From Pictodentalium vernedei (lineage: Eukaryota; Mollusca; Scaphopoda; Dentaliida; Dentaliidae), in NCBI GenBank assembly GCA_031216915.1, contig CM062296.1, positions 796,645,608 through 796,709,607 on the forward strand: 64,000 nt of DNA, written 5' to 3'. Below, piece by piece: positions 34,541 to 45,770 of this stretch. The stretch's first letter is position 1. Every line of letters starts with the position of its first letter. Made by a program: the position numbers and the translations under genes. The notes below the pieces were generated by a model. The model saw nothing but the letters and a program-made list of their open reading frames with translations. It was not told where the DNA came from and made no database searches.

Positions 34541-35160
34541 CAATGGAACCCACTTAATTGGTTATCTCTTAACTGAATAACCCTGTTAACTGAATATAAT
34601 TCCCAAAACAAAACCATTTACCAGATCTCCAGTACAATTTGACCTGTTAACTGTTAGAGTGCTGGAAGCCCATATTTGGGCTTTGCTCTGAAGTGTCAGT
34701 GCCAGCACTTAAAGGCTTCATATTTTGTGGATGTTGTTCATACCACCTTTGAAGTGAAATTATTTAGTCTGATAGGATTTGCCTTGTTACAATTTATGAG
34801 AGAGTGCCTATTGGCACTCTCCCATAAATTGTAACAAGGCAAACATATGTGAACAAATTGTGATGACCAAAAATAATTCAGCACTCTACCAGAATATAGG
34901 TTATAGAGTAAACAAGTGAATAAAAAATCTTGCAACCTGTAGAGAAATTATCCGGACTCTCTGCGGTTTTCCTTTGTTTATAGACCTATTTGGACTCAGT
35001 AGATTCAATACTGGCATTTAATCTATTATATCTCTGTCAAACAAGATATAATAGAAAAAAATGCTAATTTTATCTCTAGAATACAGGAAAGTGATACAAT
35101 CCCTGTTAATTGAATAATTTTCATTGGCAAAGTGGCTATTCAATTAACAGGGTTCCACTG
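34541..35160. mobile_element. Pogo/Tc1-like MITE (family Q), copy 2, carrying a MITE-L
   Basis: TA at 34539-34540 and 35161-35162. Ends CAATGGAACCCACTTAATTG and CAATTAACAGGGTTCCACTG. Matches copy 1 at 20663-21091. The internal palindrome survives as one arm only (TGTCAAACAAGATATAATAG near 35034-35056). Confidence 0.8.
34651..34892. mobile_element. MITE-L nested in the family Q element
   Basis: Follows TTAA (34647-34650) with CTGTTAGAGTGCTGGAAG and ends GCACTCTACCAG; the right TTAA has decayed to AATA. Hairpin GGAGAG/GAGAGTGCC..GGCACTCTCC at 34800-34825. Confidence 0.75.
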
Positions 35161-35346
35161 TATAATAGTAGATAAAGCTCCGGTATTGGATGTACTGAGG
35201 CAAAATTGGTAAAAAACAGGGAAAATTTGTTGGCAGGGTAATTTCAACATTTCACAAGCTTTTTATTCAAGTAAAAGGAATTTATTTTAACCCTCTGCAA
35301 ATGAAGTCGAAATAAAATTTCTACCTGCAATTTTTTCCCATGATGC

Positions 35347-35432
35347 AACTAGGAATATAACCAATTCAGTCTAGTCTGACAGAGCTCAAAGAGCTCTGTC
35401 AGACAAAACTGAATTGGTTACATTACTAGTTG
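35347..35432. repeat. Foldback palindrome, about 30-bp stem
   Basis: CCAATTCAGT..TCTGACAGAGCTC mirrored by GAGCTCTGTCAGACAAAACT, with outer arms AACTAGGAATATAACC and GGTTACATTACTAGTT. The inner motif AGAGCTCTGTCA is shared with the family Q palindrome near 20940. Confidence 0.7.
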
Positions 35433-35820
35433 AATCTGACCCCTCCCCCAAATATAAAAGGATTCTGACTGGTGGATCTAAAGATGATTTTTAAAGAAAT
35501 TCCCTCAATTTCAAGCTCCAATAGAGATCACAAATATTAACCCAGAGACTCGATTTGAACAAACTTGAATCTGACCCTCATAGAGATGTTTTATACCAAA
35601 TATGAAAGCATTCTGACTGGTAGGTCGAATGAAGATTTTTGAAGAAATTCTGGCATATTGCAGAGTTCAAATTCAGGCCCAAATATAAACCTAAAGACTC
35701 GATTTAAAAATACTTGAATCTGACACCTCCCTTCCCCAATAGAGAGCCCAAATATTAACCCAGGGACTTGATTTGAACAAATTTGAATTTGAACAACCTC
35801 GACTCTCAGTCACTTGAACT
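35433..35820 (+). repeat. HINE-B fragment
   Basis: Units with AAAAGGATTCTGACTGGTGG and GAACAAACTTGAATCTGACC, lacking both element ends. Confidence 0.6.
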
Positions 35821-36102
35821 AATAAAATGAAAACCACCCGCACACATGCAATTTTACAAAAAATAGTCAAATAAACAGATGATCTACTTCGTGGGGCCTT
35901 AACAGAGAGCTTCCATCCCCAATGTTAACAGATCCTATTTTATCAGTAAAACAGAACATGTTTACAAAAGAAAACAAGCACTGCTCCACCTCCCACCAGG
36001 GTTTCCATGGGGAGAAGGTTTTATGAAAACAGATAGTGTAAAAGTCTTCAAATAATTTTTGTCTGTCATAAAGTCTGAGACAGGGTCATGATACACACTT
36101 AA
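35821..36102. other. Short unassigned stretch
   Basis: 35935-35985 (CCTATTTTATCAGTAAAACA) is repeated near 55437. Nothing else identified. Confidence 0.4.
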
Positions 36103-36335
36103 CACTTTACCCAACAAATCGCCCGCATCCGCCCGCGTAATATGCAAATTTAGCAGTTGAAAAAGTATTATATTTTCAAAAAATTTCAACAAAACCATAT
36201 CATGTGACCCCTCGTTGGAACGAGCTCGTTCCAACGTGGGGTCACATGATATGGTTTTGTTGAAATTTTTTGAAAAATTTGAAAAAATTATATTTAAAAT
36301 AATAAATTTTGATATCGTCTGCGTTGGGTAAAGGG
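36103..36335. mobile_element. piggyBac-like MITE (family P), copy 1
   Basis: TTAA at 36099-36102 and 36336-36339. Ends CACTTTACCCAAC and GCGTTGGGTAAAGGG. Central palindrome ACCATATCATGTGACCCC..GTCACATGATATGGT. Confidence 0.85.
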
Positions 36336-36339
36336 TTAA

Positions 36340-36799
36340 GTGATGAGCAAGTATTGAGGAAATTATGAAAAGGATCTGTCCGTTGAAGTATTTTTATCAA
36401 CAGTCTCTGACTTTGACCTAGTTATGGCTTTGGATCACGGTCATCACCAAACACTGTATTATGAAAAAGATTTATGGACAGGACGAAGAATGGATAAACG
36501 GTCTGAACAATGGTTGGATGGACAAAGCGGATAAACGGTCTGAACAATGGTTGGATGGATAAAGCGGTATCCATATGACTCCCCACGGGTGTTGTTTACC
36601 ATATCATATTTTACCAGTCAACAGTAACGTTTCTGCACAGAGTACAAGCATTGCTCAGCTTTCCAGTGTTCTGAGGAGAGGAAAGTGAAAAGGGAGGAAA
36701 TACAAGAAGCTGAAAGTCACCAAAAGGCTGTCAGAACTTTTAACCATTATGTCCTCAGAAAAAAAATACATGTACAGGTAGCCAACAATAATGTAAATA
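36340..36799. other. Unassigned stretch with a short tandem duplication
   Basis: Near 36492-36562 the motif GATAAACGGTCTGAACAATG is repeated after about 42 bp. No coding signal. Confidence 0.4.
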
Positions 36800-37113
36800 C
36801 AGTTAAAACTAAAAGTCCTGTCATGAAATGTGCACAAATAGCACGTTGATATGCACGTTAATGTGCGCGTTATGACCCAATTAAAGCGATCATGTTATGT
36901 ACATATGGCCTGTACATAGTCAATGTTTCAGCCAACGGACCTCCGGGTAACCCGGAGGTCCACTGGCAGAAACATTGCATGTGTTTGCTATGAGTAACCA
37001 GGAGAACCTGCCGTGCTTTGGATGCCATTCGATATGGCAATTGCGCGCAATTCCAACGCGCAATTAAGCCTAGATAAGTGCACTATTCATGACAGAACTT
37101 CTAGTTTTAACTG
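36800..37113. mobile_element. TA-target MITE (family M), copy 1
   Basis: TA at 36798-36799 and 37114-37115. Ends CAGTTAAAACTAAAAGTCC and AACTTCTAGTTTTAACTG. Central palindrome GGACCTCCGGGTAACCCGG. Same family as 46793-47088 and 59555-59831. Confidence 0.85.
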
Positions 37114-37850
37114 TAGCTTAACTTGACTGTTTGTTCTGCTTGATCAATGATGAACAGGATAACGTTCAATGTTTATGAAAGGATTATGAAATACGACAAG
37201 AATTGTGATAATTGAGAATATGTTAATTTCTGTTCCCTGTATGCTATGTTTTCAATGAAAATAAATTGAAGTGCAGACTGTACTAAAGAACTGAGGGGTG
37301 GGTTAATAGTTATTTTATGTCAACCAAAGTTACCAAGTTACAGTGAAATTATTCCAAAACGAGTCATCTTATCAATGTTACAATAAAATCTTTCATAAAT
37401 ACTGCCTGTAGACTGTGCTAAAGGTTTTCGGACTTCGGACCTGTGTAACCATCACGATGACCGACTGCAACCAAAAGTGGACGTCCTCATCTAGACATTA
37501 TACTCAGTCATCCCACCAAGTTACAATGAAATCCCTTCATGAATAAGACATGTAGTCTGTGCTAAAGGTTTTGGGCTCTGGGAGCCATCATGGGTGAACG
37601 ATCGCTATCAAAAGGGGATGTTCTCATCTAAACATTGTCTGGAGTCATCCTACCAAGTTACAATGAAATCCCTTCATAACTACAACCTGTCGACTGTGCT
37701 AAATGTTTTCTGGCTTCAGGCCCCTGTAGCGGTCACAGCTGACTGATCGTGACCAAAAGGGGACGTTCTCATCTAGACATTATATGGAGGCATCCTACCA
37801 AATTACAATTAAATCCCTCCATAAATACGACCTGTAGACTGTGCTAAAGG

Positions 37851-39429
37851 TAGAGCTGTGCAGATAACCGAAAATTTGTTTCGGTTTTGTTATGAAAACC
37901 AAAACCAAGCCTGAAACAATAACAGGAAACCAGTCGTCCGGGTTTCCAAATTAAATCTTGAAAATCTCTAATTAGGTCTTCACTTCTCAGAATAATGAGA
38001 GAAACAGCATAAAGTTATCTTTATTTAGAAACTTTAGAGTCGCGATACTCTTTTTCATAACAGCTGTACAGATAATTGGTATCACGGTCGAACCTCGAGC
38101 GTTGCATTCACCAGAATACCGTGAAAATGGGTGACAAAACTGACTTCTCACGCCTCGGGTTTTTACTTGAGTTGAATAGTCATTAACAGTGTTAGAGACA
38201 ATGTTCTACTACGACACACTCAAGGCAAAAATTCATTTTCTTAAACTTGAAACTCTTGAGGTAATTTACACAACTACATTGTACTCAGGAAATCCAGACA
38301 ATTACGGGCACATGAATTAAACACCTGTGGTGCTGTATTCCCAGTTTATTGAATTAATGTCAGGACTTTTATTAATGTTTCTGGCAGAAATGTAACAATA
38401 AATAACCATCCAGTATTCACTCACTGTAATTACATCAGATGAGTAAATTACATTTTCTAGCAATTCATCACAGAGTGCTGATAATTCTGTGACATGATCC
38501 CCCTCCCCCACACCTTTTAAAAGTGTTGAGATACTGATGAAAGCACGAGCAATGATAGGAGATGGGGAAGGGGGGAAGAACCTCTCGAGAACTTTTTGTA
38601 ATCAGTTATTAAATGGAGACTTCTGTCGGCTTCTGGGATAAAAGAATCACGCTGTTTTGGACCGTTAAAATGACATTTTTGGCAGCATGTTGAAAATTCC
38701 AGACTTCTGTGAGTATCCAGTGACCAGGAGTTAATAGTATAACTTTATTGCGTCAAGGTGATTTAATAAAGTTATTACTTCCAAGAATCACGCAGTCCAA
38801 AATTACAACTGTTGGTCAGACCTCCATTCATGATACAACCCCCACCATTTTTTCCTGTTGACATAAGAGTCAGCCGTATGGTGCCCCCCCCCCCCCCACC
38901 CCTAACTTTGGGCTCCCAGTGTTACTACCCCTGGCTATGCTACTATCAAAGATTGAATTTGCCTTGGATACAGTACAGTCGCCGTGGATTGGTCGTAATC
39001 CACACGTGGGCAGTTATTTCCACGCCTGTGTTTACCAAGTAGTAAAAACCATCATCAGCAAAAATTTAATTAATGAAGCACCGGGTTGTACCCGGTGTTT
39101 CGATAATTATTTTTTGATGATTATTCCTGTAATTAGTGTTTGGAATCTAATATTATTGCGTCCGTGGATATATTGCCCACGCGTGGAAAGTGACCAGTCC
39201 ACGGCGACTGTACTGTACCTCTACAAAGTGTCAGGTTGTTTTATTTTATAAATGGGTCAGTTGTAAGTTTTTATTTCATGAAAATTTATATATTGCAAAA
39301 TAATCTTCCAATAAGCAGTGTATTGGTGTATGCATTGTTATGTATGTACAATGAAAACTGAAACCGAAACCATAAACCCAGGTTTAAAGAAACTGAAGCC
39401 AACCTGAATTTTGAAACCGTACAGCTATG
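37851..39429. mobile_element. Non-autonomous hAT element, 1.58 kb, 8-bp target duplication
   Basis: GCTAAAGG at 37843-37850 and 39430-39437. Left end TAGAGCTGTGCAGATAACCG; right end GAAACCGTACAGCTATG; subterminal CGGTTT and CCGAAACC motifs. No transposase ORF. Hosts MITE N1 and a C run at 38884-38897. Confidence 0.82.
38971..39215. mobile_element. TA-target MITE (family N), copy 1, nested in the hAT element
   Basis: TA at 38969-38970 and 39216-39217. Perfect ends CAGTACAGTCGCCGTGGA and TCCACGGCGACTGTACTG. Internal GAAGCACCGGGTTGTACCCG hairpin. Relatives at 8264, 51058, 55919 and 63561. Confidence 0.88.
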
Positions 39430-40143
39430 GCTAAAGGTTTTTGGGTATGGGCTTGGGCAGCCGTTACGGTTGACAGACCACGACCAAATGGGGAAGTTCT
39501 CATCTAGACATCATACGGAGTCATCCTACCAAGTTACAATGAAATCCCTCCATATTAAATACGACCTGTAGACTGTGCTACAAGTTTTTGGGTTTTGGGC
39601 TTGGGCAGCCGTCATGGTTGACAGATCATGACGAAAAGGGGACATTCTCATCTAGACATTACAGAGTATCATCCTACCAAGCTACAATGAAATCCCTTCA
39701 TAAATACAACTGTAGACTGTGCTAAAGGTTTTGGGCTTGGACAGCCATCGCGGCTGACCGATCGTGGCCAAAAGAGGACGTTCTCATCTAGACATGACCT
39801 CAAACCTGCAAATGAAATTTCATGACGATTGGTCAAGAACTACGAGGTGTAGCCTATGCTAAAGGAAAATGTGAACAGACTCACAGACTTCCACACGCAT
39901 GATGGCAATAGCTTATCTTGACTTTGTCAAGTTAAGCTAAAAACTGAACTGATACAGATAGCACAGGGATACCGAAAAACCGAACCTAAGCAATCATTGA
40001 ATACCAAAACCATCAATATTTTCAAATTGTCCTACATTCACTATTTATAAGGCCTTGTTGAGGCTTGATAGCATCTGTAAGGTTCATTTTCATGAAAGAA
40101 ATGACAGATTAATCATTTTTACTCCAATTCGGTTAATCCTGAA

Positions 40144-40310
40144 GGGCCAGAACAATTGAAATGAAATCAGACTAGACTACAACCAGTACAGTGACTTGAC
40201 TAGAAATTACTGCCCAGGGGATTTGTCTATTATCAGCAGGGCCTCCAAATGATGGCATGCCACGGGCAAATGCTCTGAGTTTGGAAATGCCTGAAATAGG
40301 CCTTTAAGGG
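40144..40310. mobile_element. Half of a MITE-S element
   Basis: TTGACTAGAAATTACTGCCC and CTATTATCAGCAGG match the right half of the complete copy at 62117-62348; the left half is missing. It ends in GGG at the TTAA shared with the next MITE. Confidence 0.6.
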
Positions 40311-40314
40311 TTAA

Positions 40315-40530
40315 CCCTTTATGTAACGAATCACCCGAAGCCGCCTGCGTTAATTTGCAAAGTGAGCCGTTGAAGAAAATAAATTTGTCAAAATATTTCA
40401 ACAAAACCATATCATGTGAACCCTCACTGAAATGAGCTCATCGAGCTCGTTCCAATGAGGGGTCACATGATATGGCTTTGTTGAAATATTTTTGAAACAT
40501 TTAAAAAAAATAATAATTAAAATATAACTC
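40315..40530. mobile_element. piggyBac-like MITE (family P), copy 2, decayed right end
   Basis: TTAA at 40311-40314 then CCCTTTATGTAACGAATC. Central palindrome CCATATCATGTGAACCCTC..GAGGGGTCACATGATATGG. The right terminal repeat is not recognisable. Confidence 0.65.
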
Positions 40531-40899
40531 ATAAAATTACTGTAGATATGATTTTTGTAAGCAAAATAATGCCAATGTTGAACTCACTGACAGTGGCATT
40601 TGTGGCAATGTGGAAGAATATTAAGAATGTATTCTACATTTTCCTGGTGTGAATTCCCCTTTGGTACTATCAGCAAATCTCAAGACAACTCAATTACCAA
40701 ATACCGAGCAGACACTGCAGTATACCCCCCCCCCATAAAAAATACAGAAACAGATACCAAGCTCAAAATTCCAGTACAGCCTATCTCTACTTTACCTAGT
40801 ACAGGGGTGTGATTGGGAGCATGTGATTTCCGCTCCCAATTTCCATGAGCTTACTGCAGTAAACAGCCTCCAACAGGTTTTGACTACTCATGTACTTAC

Positions 40900-41029
40900 A
40901 ACACTGGGTAACTGCTGAAGCAGCTGTGAGATTTCTGTATTCTCTGTACATATTGTGTGTACCACTCCTCGAATTATATCTCAACCATATTCCATAATTT
41001 TTCACAACTAGTGGCTTTTTCTCATAGAC
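40900..41029 (-). CDS. RPL18A: Ribosomal protein L18a (eL20), internal exon
   Basis: Minus-strand exon of 43 codons plus one base. It encodes [12 protein letters not shown] followed by [20 protein letters not shown] and ends TAASAVTQC. This is the highly conserved centre of RPL18A, a cytosolic large-subunit ribosomal protein (human segment ends AVTQCYRDMG). The acceptor is CTTATTTTGTAG just above 41029 and the donor GTAAGT just below 40900. The dangling T pairs with AT at 6142-6141 to form the Tyr codon of QCYRD. The upstream exons (start codon through the RFWYF region) were searched for by eye to the right and not found. The ORF reading on past the donor (to 40796) is intronic. Confidence 0.92.
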
Positions 41030-41986
41030 CTACAAAATAAGGGTACAAAATGAGAATATTAGCACAAAAAATCTGAAAATGATCAAATGTGAGAACAATT
41101 AATCATCCACACAATCAGCAACAATATATGACACATCAAATGATATTTGAAATAAAGATACTTTTGCGTCTTTCATTATTTGGTTGCATTAATTCATGGA
41201 CAAATATTACATCAGACGTTTGCCCTTACAACTGCCAGCTGAAATGACATAGATAAACAAAAGAATTCTGTTCCCAAGTTTCATTTGCTGACAATTCAAC
41301 CACCTGACATTATTTGTCACGAGGGACACAAGTTTGCCAAATACTGATCAACAGTTATTGTACGTCTGTTCAGTACTTCTTAGAGGGTTATTTCTTTCCT
41401 CAAAATGCTCAGCTAAAAAGAAGTTCATCATCACAGACAAATGTGTTACACTTACAGAAAACACGGTAAGCAATCAACATTTTTCATGAGAAGGCAGAAA
41501 AAGTGAAAAAGAAAATTTCCATTTTTATTTCCACACAAAATTTGAGAATGATCAAACAATGTATTAAGATTACAAAAGCTGACAAATTGATCTCCAGAAT
41601 CAGCGACAAAATATGACACATAAAGTACATGGAGAGTGGATTGTAACAAAATCACCCACGGAGTGGAGTTATCACCCAAGCTATAACTTTCAATTTCATA
41701 TCTCCAAAGCACAAAAAACTGTTAAGAAGAAATAGGCTAATCATACACTGTAGGCCTGTATTTACATGTGCCAACTAAAATTAATGACGGCACCTGGAAG
41801 TCTTTTCATATTTATGAACGCCCGAGTGAAGATTCAAACTGAGCCTTCCTCTTTGCCAAAAAAAACTGTTACTGCATGTACCGCCTATTTGTTTATACCA
41901 GCTACAAACCCCTTACCAGGACAGAGAAGCTCGAGCATGAAAAGAATCGAAGCAGATTATTGAATAAAGGGTAACCCTATCCAAGA
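41030..41986. repeat. RPL18A intron sequence with dispersed repeat R (copy 1, about 41225-41690)
   Basis: GTCTGTTCAGTACTTCTTAG, TTTCCTCAAAATGCTCAGCT and AAGTTCATCATCACAGAC recur near 54840, 60210 and 62750. No element ends determined. Confidence 0.55.
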
Positions 41987-43341
41987 ACAAGAGCATTGCC
42001 TAGAGGGGCAAATTACGCCCGTCAAAATTGGAACATGCACAAGTTTCTCTGGGGTCAAGTTTGAAATTTTTGTTGACTCGACTATGTCTGCCTCCACCCC
42101 TCCAATCATTGCCCATTCCCCTGCCCTGTCTGGGGTAAAGGGTTTCAAACTGTATGCTTGTGCGCACACATTTCATATTGTTTTTGTGAAATTTTAGTAT
42201 GCAGAATGGAAATGCAAACAATTTTTAGGTGTAGAAGATTCTCCTCGCCGTTTACAATGGTAGCATCCATTCAATGACAGTTTAACTTCATTGATGACTG
42301 TCCAAGCAAAAGGACATTCTGAGGATCATAACAGCCATAAACGGCGAGGATTCTCATCGTTTAAAAATAAAATGGAGTCATCTGCTCCTGTCACATGCAC
42401 AATGACAACTGATGATCAACATTGGTGCAAAGTTTGAATAATAAAACAAGTAAAATGTTGAAGGAGTAGGCGACACAATAGTGTAATATTTCAAGTACTA
42501 AAAGGAGCATAACTCTGGAAATACAAAATGGAGTTACCTGCTCTTGTCACATGCACAATGGAAAATGGTGATCAACATGCGTGCAAAGTGTGAACAATAT
42601 AGCGTGCAAAATGTTGAAGGAGCAGGCGACACAATACTGTGATGTTTCAAGTACTAAAGGGGGGCATAACTCTAGAAATACAAAACAAGGTTACCAACTC
42701 TTGTCACATGGCGATCAACATGTGTGCAAAGTTTGAACAATATAGCATGTAAAATGTTGAAGGAGTAGGCGACACAATTCTGTAATGTTTTGAGTACTAA
42801 AAGGGGAGGGGGGAGGGGGACATAACTGTGGAAATACAAAACAGAGTGACCTGCTCTTGTCACATGCACAACGGCAATTATGTATTATTGGTGATCAACA
42901 TGTGTGCAAAGTCTGAACAATATACCATGTAAAATGTTGAAGGTGTAGGCGACACAATACTGTGATGTTTTAAGTACTAAAATGGGCATAATTCTGGAAA
43001 TACAAAATGGAGTTACCTGCTCTTGTCACATGCACTACGGCAATTGGTGATCAACATATGTGCAAAGTTTGAACAATATAGCATGTAAAATGTTGAAGGA
43101 GTGAGCGACACAATGTGATGTTTCAAGAACTAAAAGGGGGCATAACTCTGGAAATACAAAATGGAGTTACCTGCTCTTGTCAAATGCACAACGGCAATTA
43201 CTGATCAACATGTTTGTAAGTTTGAACGATATAGCATGTAAACCTTTGGAGGAGTAGGCGACACAAAAATTGTTTACCGACAGACGAACAACGCCATAAC
43301 ATAATAAATACGTCAGTCATAAAATGACAGGCGTATAAAAA
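41987..43341 (+). mobile_element. HINE-G, six-unit array
   Basis: 5' ACAAGAGCATTGCCTAGAGG (palindrome TTGCCTAGAGGGGCAA), then TTACGCCCGTCA. Units of about 120-150 bp with GAGTTACCTGCTCTTGTCAC and AAAATGTTGAAGGAGTAGGC. 3' GACAGACGAACAACG and the hairpin ATACGTCAGTCAT..ATGACAGGCGTAT. A short inverted pair TCCTCGCCGTTTA / TAAACGGCGAGGA at 42243-42355 may be a small insertion. Confidence 0.75.
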
Positions 43342-45580
43342 AATAAAGAATTCCCGAACTGAACCGACCTGAAGGCCTACAGTTACTTCACTGTGCATTT
43401 CCCAGGCGTGGGTTAAAATCACTGATGTATTGGTAGCGAATTTCCACTCCACGGGAGAAATTTTTACTAATCCCTCAATCAGCAGGCCAGGTACCAATGA
43501 AATTCAAATGAACAACATATGTAGGCTACTGCGATGTTCAGCAGTGCAAAGGCTAAAAACCCGAACAAAATATCGATGTGAGGCGGTTGTTTGGTGGTGA
43601 ATAAATATTTGAAGAAATATGCGAAAGGGCATTTAATCTAATCAAATATGTTTCTTGGGAATAATAATCGGCAAACAGAAGACAACGAAGAATGGTTCTA
43701 GCCTTATTTATTTATTTGTATGATAAGAATGAAAATGTTAATCTTGTCCGACCACATGCTCTAAACCAAACACGAGGCACCTTCTGCCCACCCAAGTTCA
43801 GACCTGTAGTGGAAACCAAGCTCCACTGAGAATTCACCATTCCAAGAGGACGGACATACAGCCACCATGATTTAAATAAAAACACATCTTTGTTGGGAAC
43901 GTTTGGAAGCAGAGAGTGCTGGTCTACTGATGTAGACATTTATCTACTGCAACAAACAGATTGAGGGGTGGGGGTGTGTGTGTGGGGGGGGGGGGGGGGG
44001 GTGGCTTACTCCACATTCTCATAGGCGAGAGATATGTGATACTTTTTCTTCTTTGTAAACGTAGTCTCCCATTTGAATTTGATTAACTTGGGCTTTTAAA
44101 GAGTTTATTTTACACTTTGCCTGGAATCATCTTCCAAACCTGCATGGGGGTTTAGCTTACGGGGACGTTTAAATGGACTAAGCCTGATGAGGCCACCATA
44201 TTTTTCATTTTTATTTGGTTTCTACTTTCTGGTTCGGGGGGGGGGGGGGGGGGGAAGAGGGGGGGGGGAGGGGGATTTTTAGGGAAGGTGTCACAAAAAT
44301 TCATAAACACTAGGATTTCTGGATTTTCTCTTGCTTTTTTGGGGTGGGGGGGGGGGGTGGGTGACAACCTCGTTCTTACGCCCATAGGCCTAAAAGAAAA
44401 AGTGTGATTTGACAGCTGATGTGAATCGAATTCGATTCACATTAGCTGTCAGAAAGCTTATTTTACCCTTTGCCTGACATGATCAATCCTGCATGGGGTT
44501 TATGGGAATGTTGAAATAGGCCTTCAGGCATGGGAACAGGAATTGAGGAAAAACACTGAAACTTCTTTTCAATCCCCACAGCAAGAGCCGAAGGCTCTTG
44601 CCGAGTGCCGAAGGCACGAGGCGGGGAGAGCACGAGAGGGGTGCTAAGAAAATTTGCATTTCTAGACAGCCTGAGATTGATTCTGGTGGCACCTGATGAT
44701 TTGTTTTGGTACATCCACCACAATGCAAACTGGGGAAGATTCTTAGAAAATTCTCTGAGTTTTTGCTCATCAACTGATGGTTAACACTCAAGAAATGAGA
44801 AAAATACGTTGTATGGGGGTATACACCTGAATATTTCTGGTACATATCTACATGTATGTACCAGTATAGAAACTCACAATGACTGTTGGAGTATCCTAAT
44901 TTCAATAATGACAATTTAGACCAGTTTTTACCTGATACATGTACATGAGAAATCTCATGCCACAAATTGACTTATATTCATTATTCACATATCCATAAAC
45001 CTTTTGTATGTACATGTACCAGGTATATTCTTGTTTGTAAAAAAAAAATCATACATACACACGAAAGGTTCTGTTATTAACTTGTTTACTGGGGTCAACA
45101 TGTACATGTAACAGTGACGGTGAAGATTCAGGAAGGTATTTGTCCAAGTCCAGAATATGTACACATATGATTACATTCAGAACACTGTACAGGGTTTAAA
45201 CTTTGAAACAAATTAATCATCATATTTTAGTTTTATTACAGAATACATGTTTGTTGCATATTTTAAAAATATTGTGATGAGTGACTGTGATCTATATTTT
45301 ACAGTGTGCATGTACTGTAGTTGAAGCAAATAAGAGCATTGTTTGTACATACATGTTGTTGCATACAGCAAAACTATGTGATTCACAATTCCAAATTCAT
45401 CCAAGGCTAAAAAAAAATAATGTTTTGATTCTCAGGCCTTCCCTCATTGGATTTGAACCTCCTCATTAGACATTTTTATTATGTCATGTTTTTTAAGGAA
45501 TTTGTGAAAACATGGAATGGTCATTTTTTCACCTTTCTCGACATATAATTATTTAGCTGTGTTTGCAGTAAAATGGTTTT
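43342..45580. other. Unassigned stretch with poly-G tracts and a palindrome
   Basis: G runs at 43984-44001, 44236-44285 and 44341-44358. A 40-bp near-perfect palindrome at 44411-44450 (GACAGCTGATGTGAATCGAA and mirror). A 160-codon minus ORF (44965-44483) and a 75-codon ORF (43939-43712) have no recognisable family. 45040-45140 has many TGTACATGTA motifs. Confidence 0.4.
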
Positions 45581-45770
45581 TCTTGTTGCAGTTTATGGGA
45601 GAGTGCCCAGAGGCACTCTCCCATAAACTGTAACAAGGCAAATTCTGATATACTGGATCATGATTTAATTATTTATTTATTTGCTGGTGTTTAAGGTCAT
45701 ATATTTCTGCACAATGGCTAATAAAGGCCGCAAAACTGATATAAACTCAACTTTTAACCAATCATTTAGA
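45581..45770. repeat. MITE-L-type hairpin and a SINE-tail-like piece
   Basis: Hairpin AGTTTATGGGAGAGTGCC..GGCACTCTCCCATAAACT. Then 45669-45725 reads TTTATTTGCTGGTGTTTAAG and CACAATGGCTAATAAAGG, resembling the SINE 3' tail on the minus strand. Confidence 0.5.

Larger units (their letters stand above)
37114..39943 (+). mobile_element. HINE-C2, split by a hAT element
   Basis: 5' TAGCTTAACTTGAC directly beside the family M end. Units of about 146 bp at 37300-37850 and 39438-39900. 3' hairpin AGCTTATCTTGAC / GTCAAGTTAAGCT then AAAAA. All three copies of the terminal motif carry T where HINE-A has C (or A for G on the complementary arm). Interrupted at GCTAAAGG by the hAT element 37851-39429. Confidence 0.8.
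6143..40899 (-). other. RPL18A: Putative 34.8-kb RPL18A intron filled with transposable elements
   Basis: Bounded by GTAAGT on the minus strand at 40899 and by TTTTGTAG ending at 6143. The two exons are consecutive in RPL18A protein order, lie on the same strand and agree in phase (1). No other RPL18A exon was seen inside. The interval holds the intact hAT transposase gene, HINE-like elements, SINE, hAT and MITE insertions listed separately. Alternative: the two exons belong to different RPL18A copies; an mRNA read across the junction would decide. Confidence 0.75.

Noticed and set aside
44483-44965. 160-codon minus-strand ORF
   Set aside because: Low-confidence frame with mixed composition, no family resemblance, no splice or start context that stands out.
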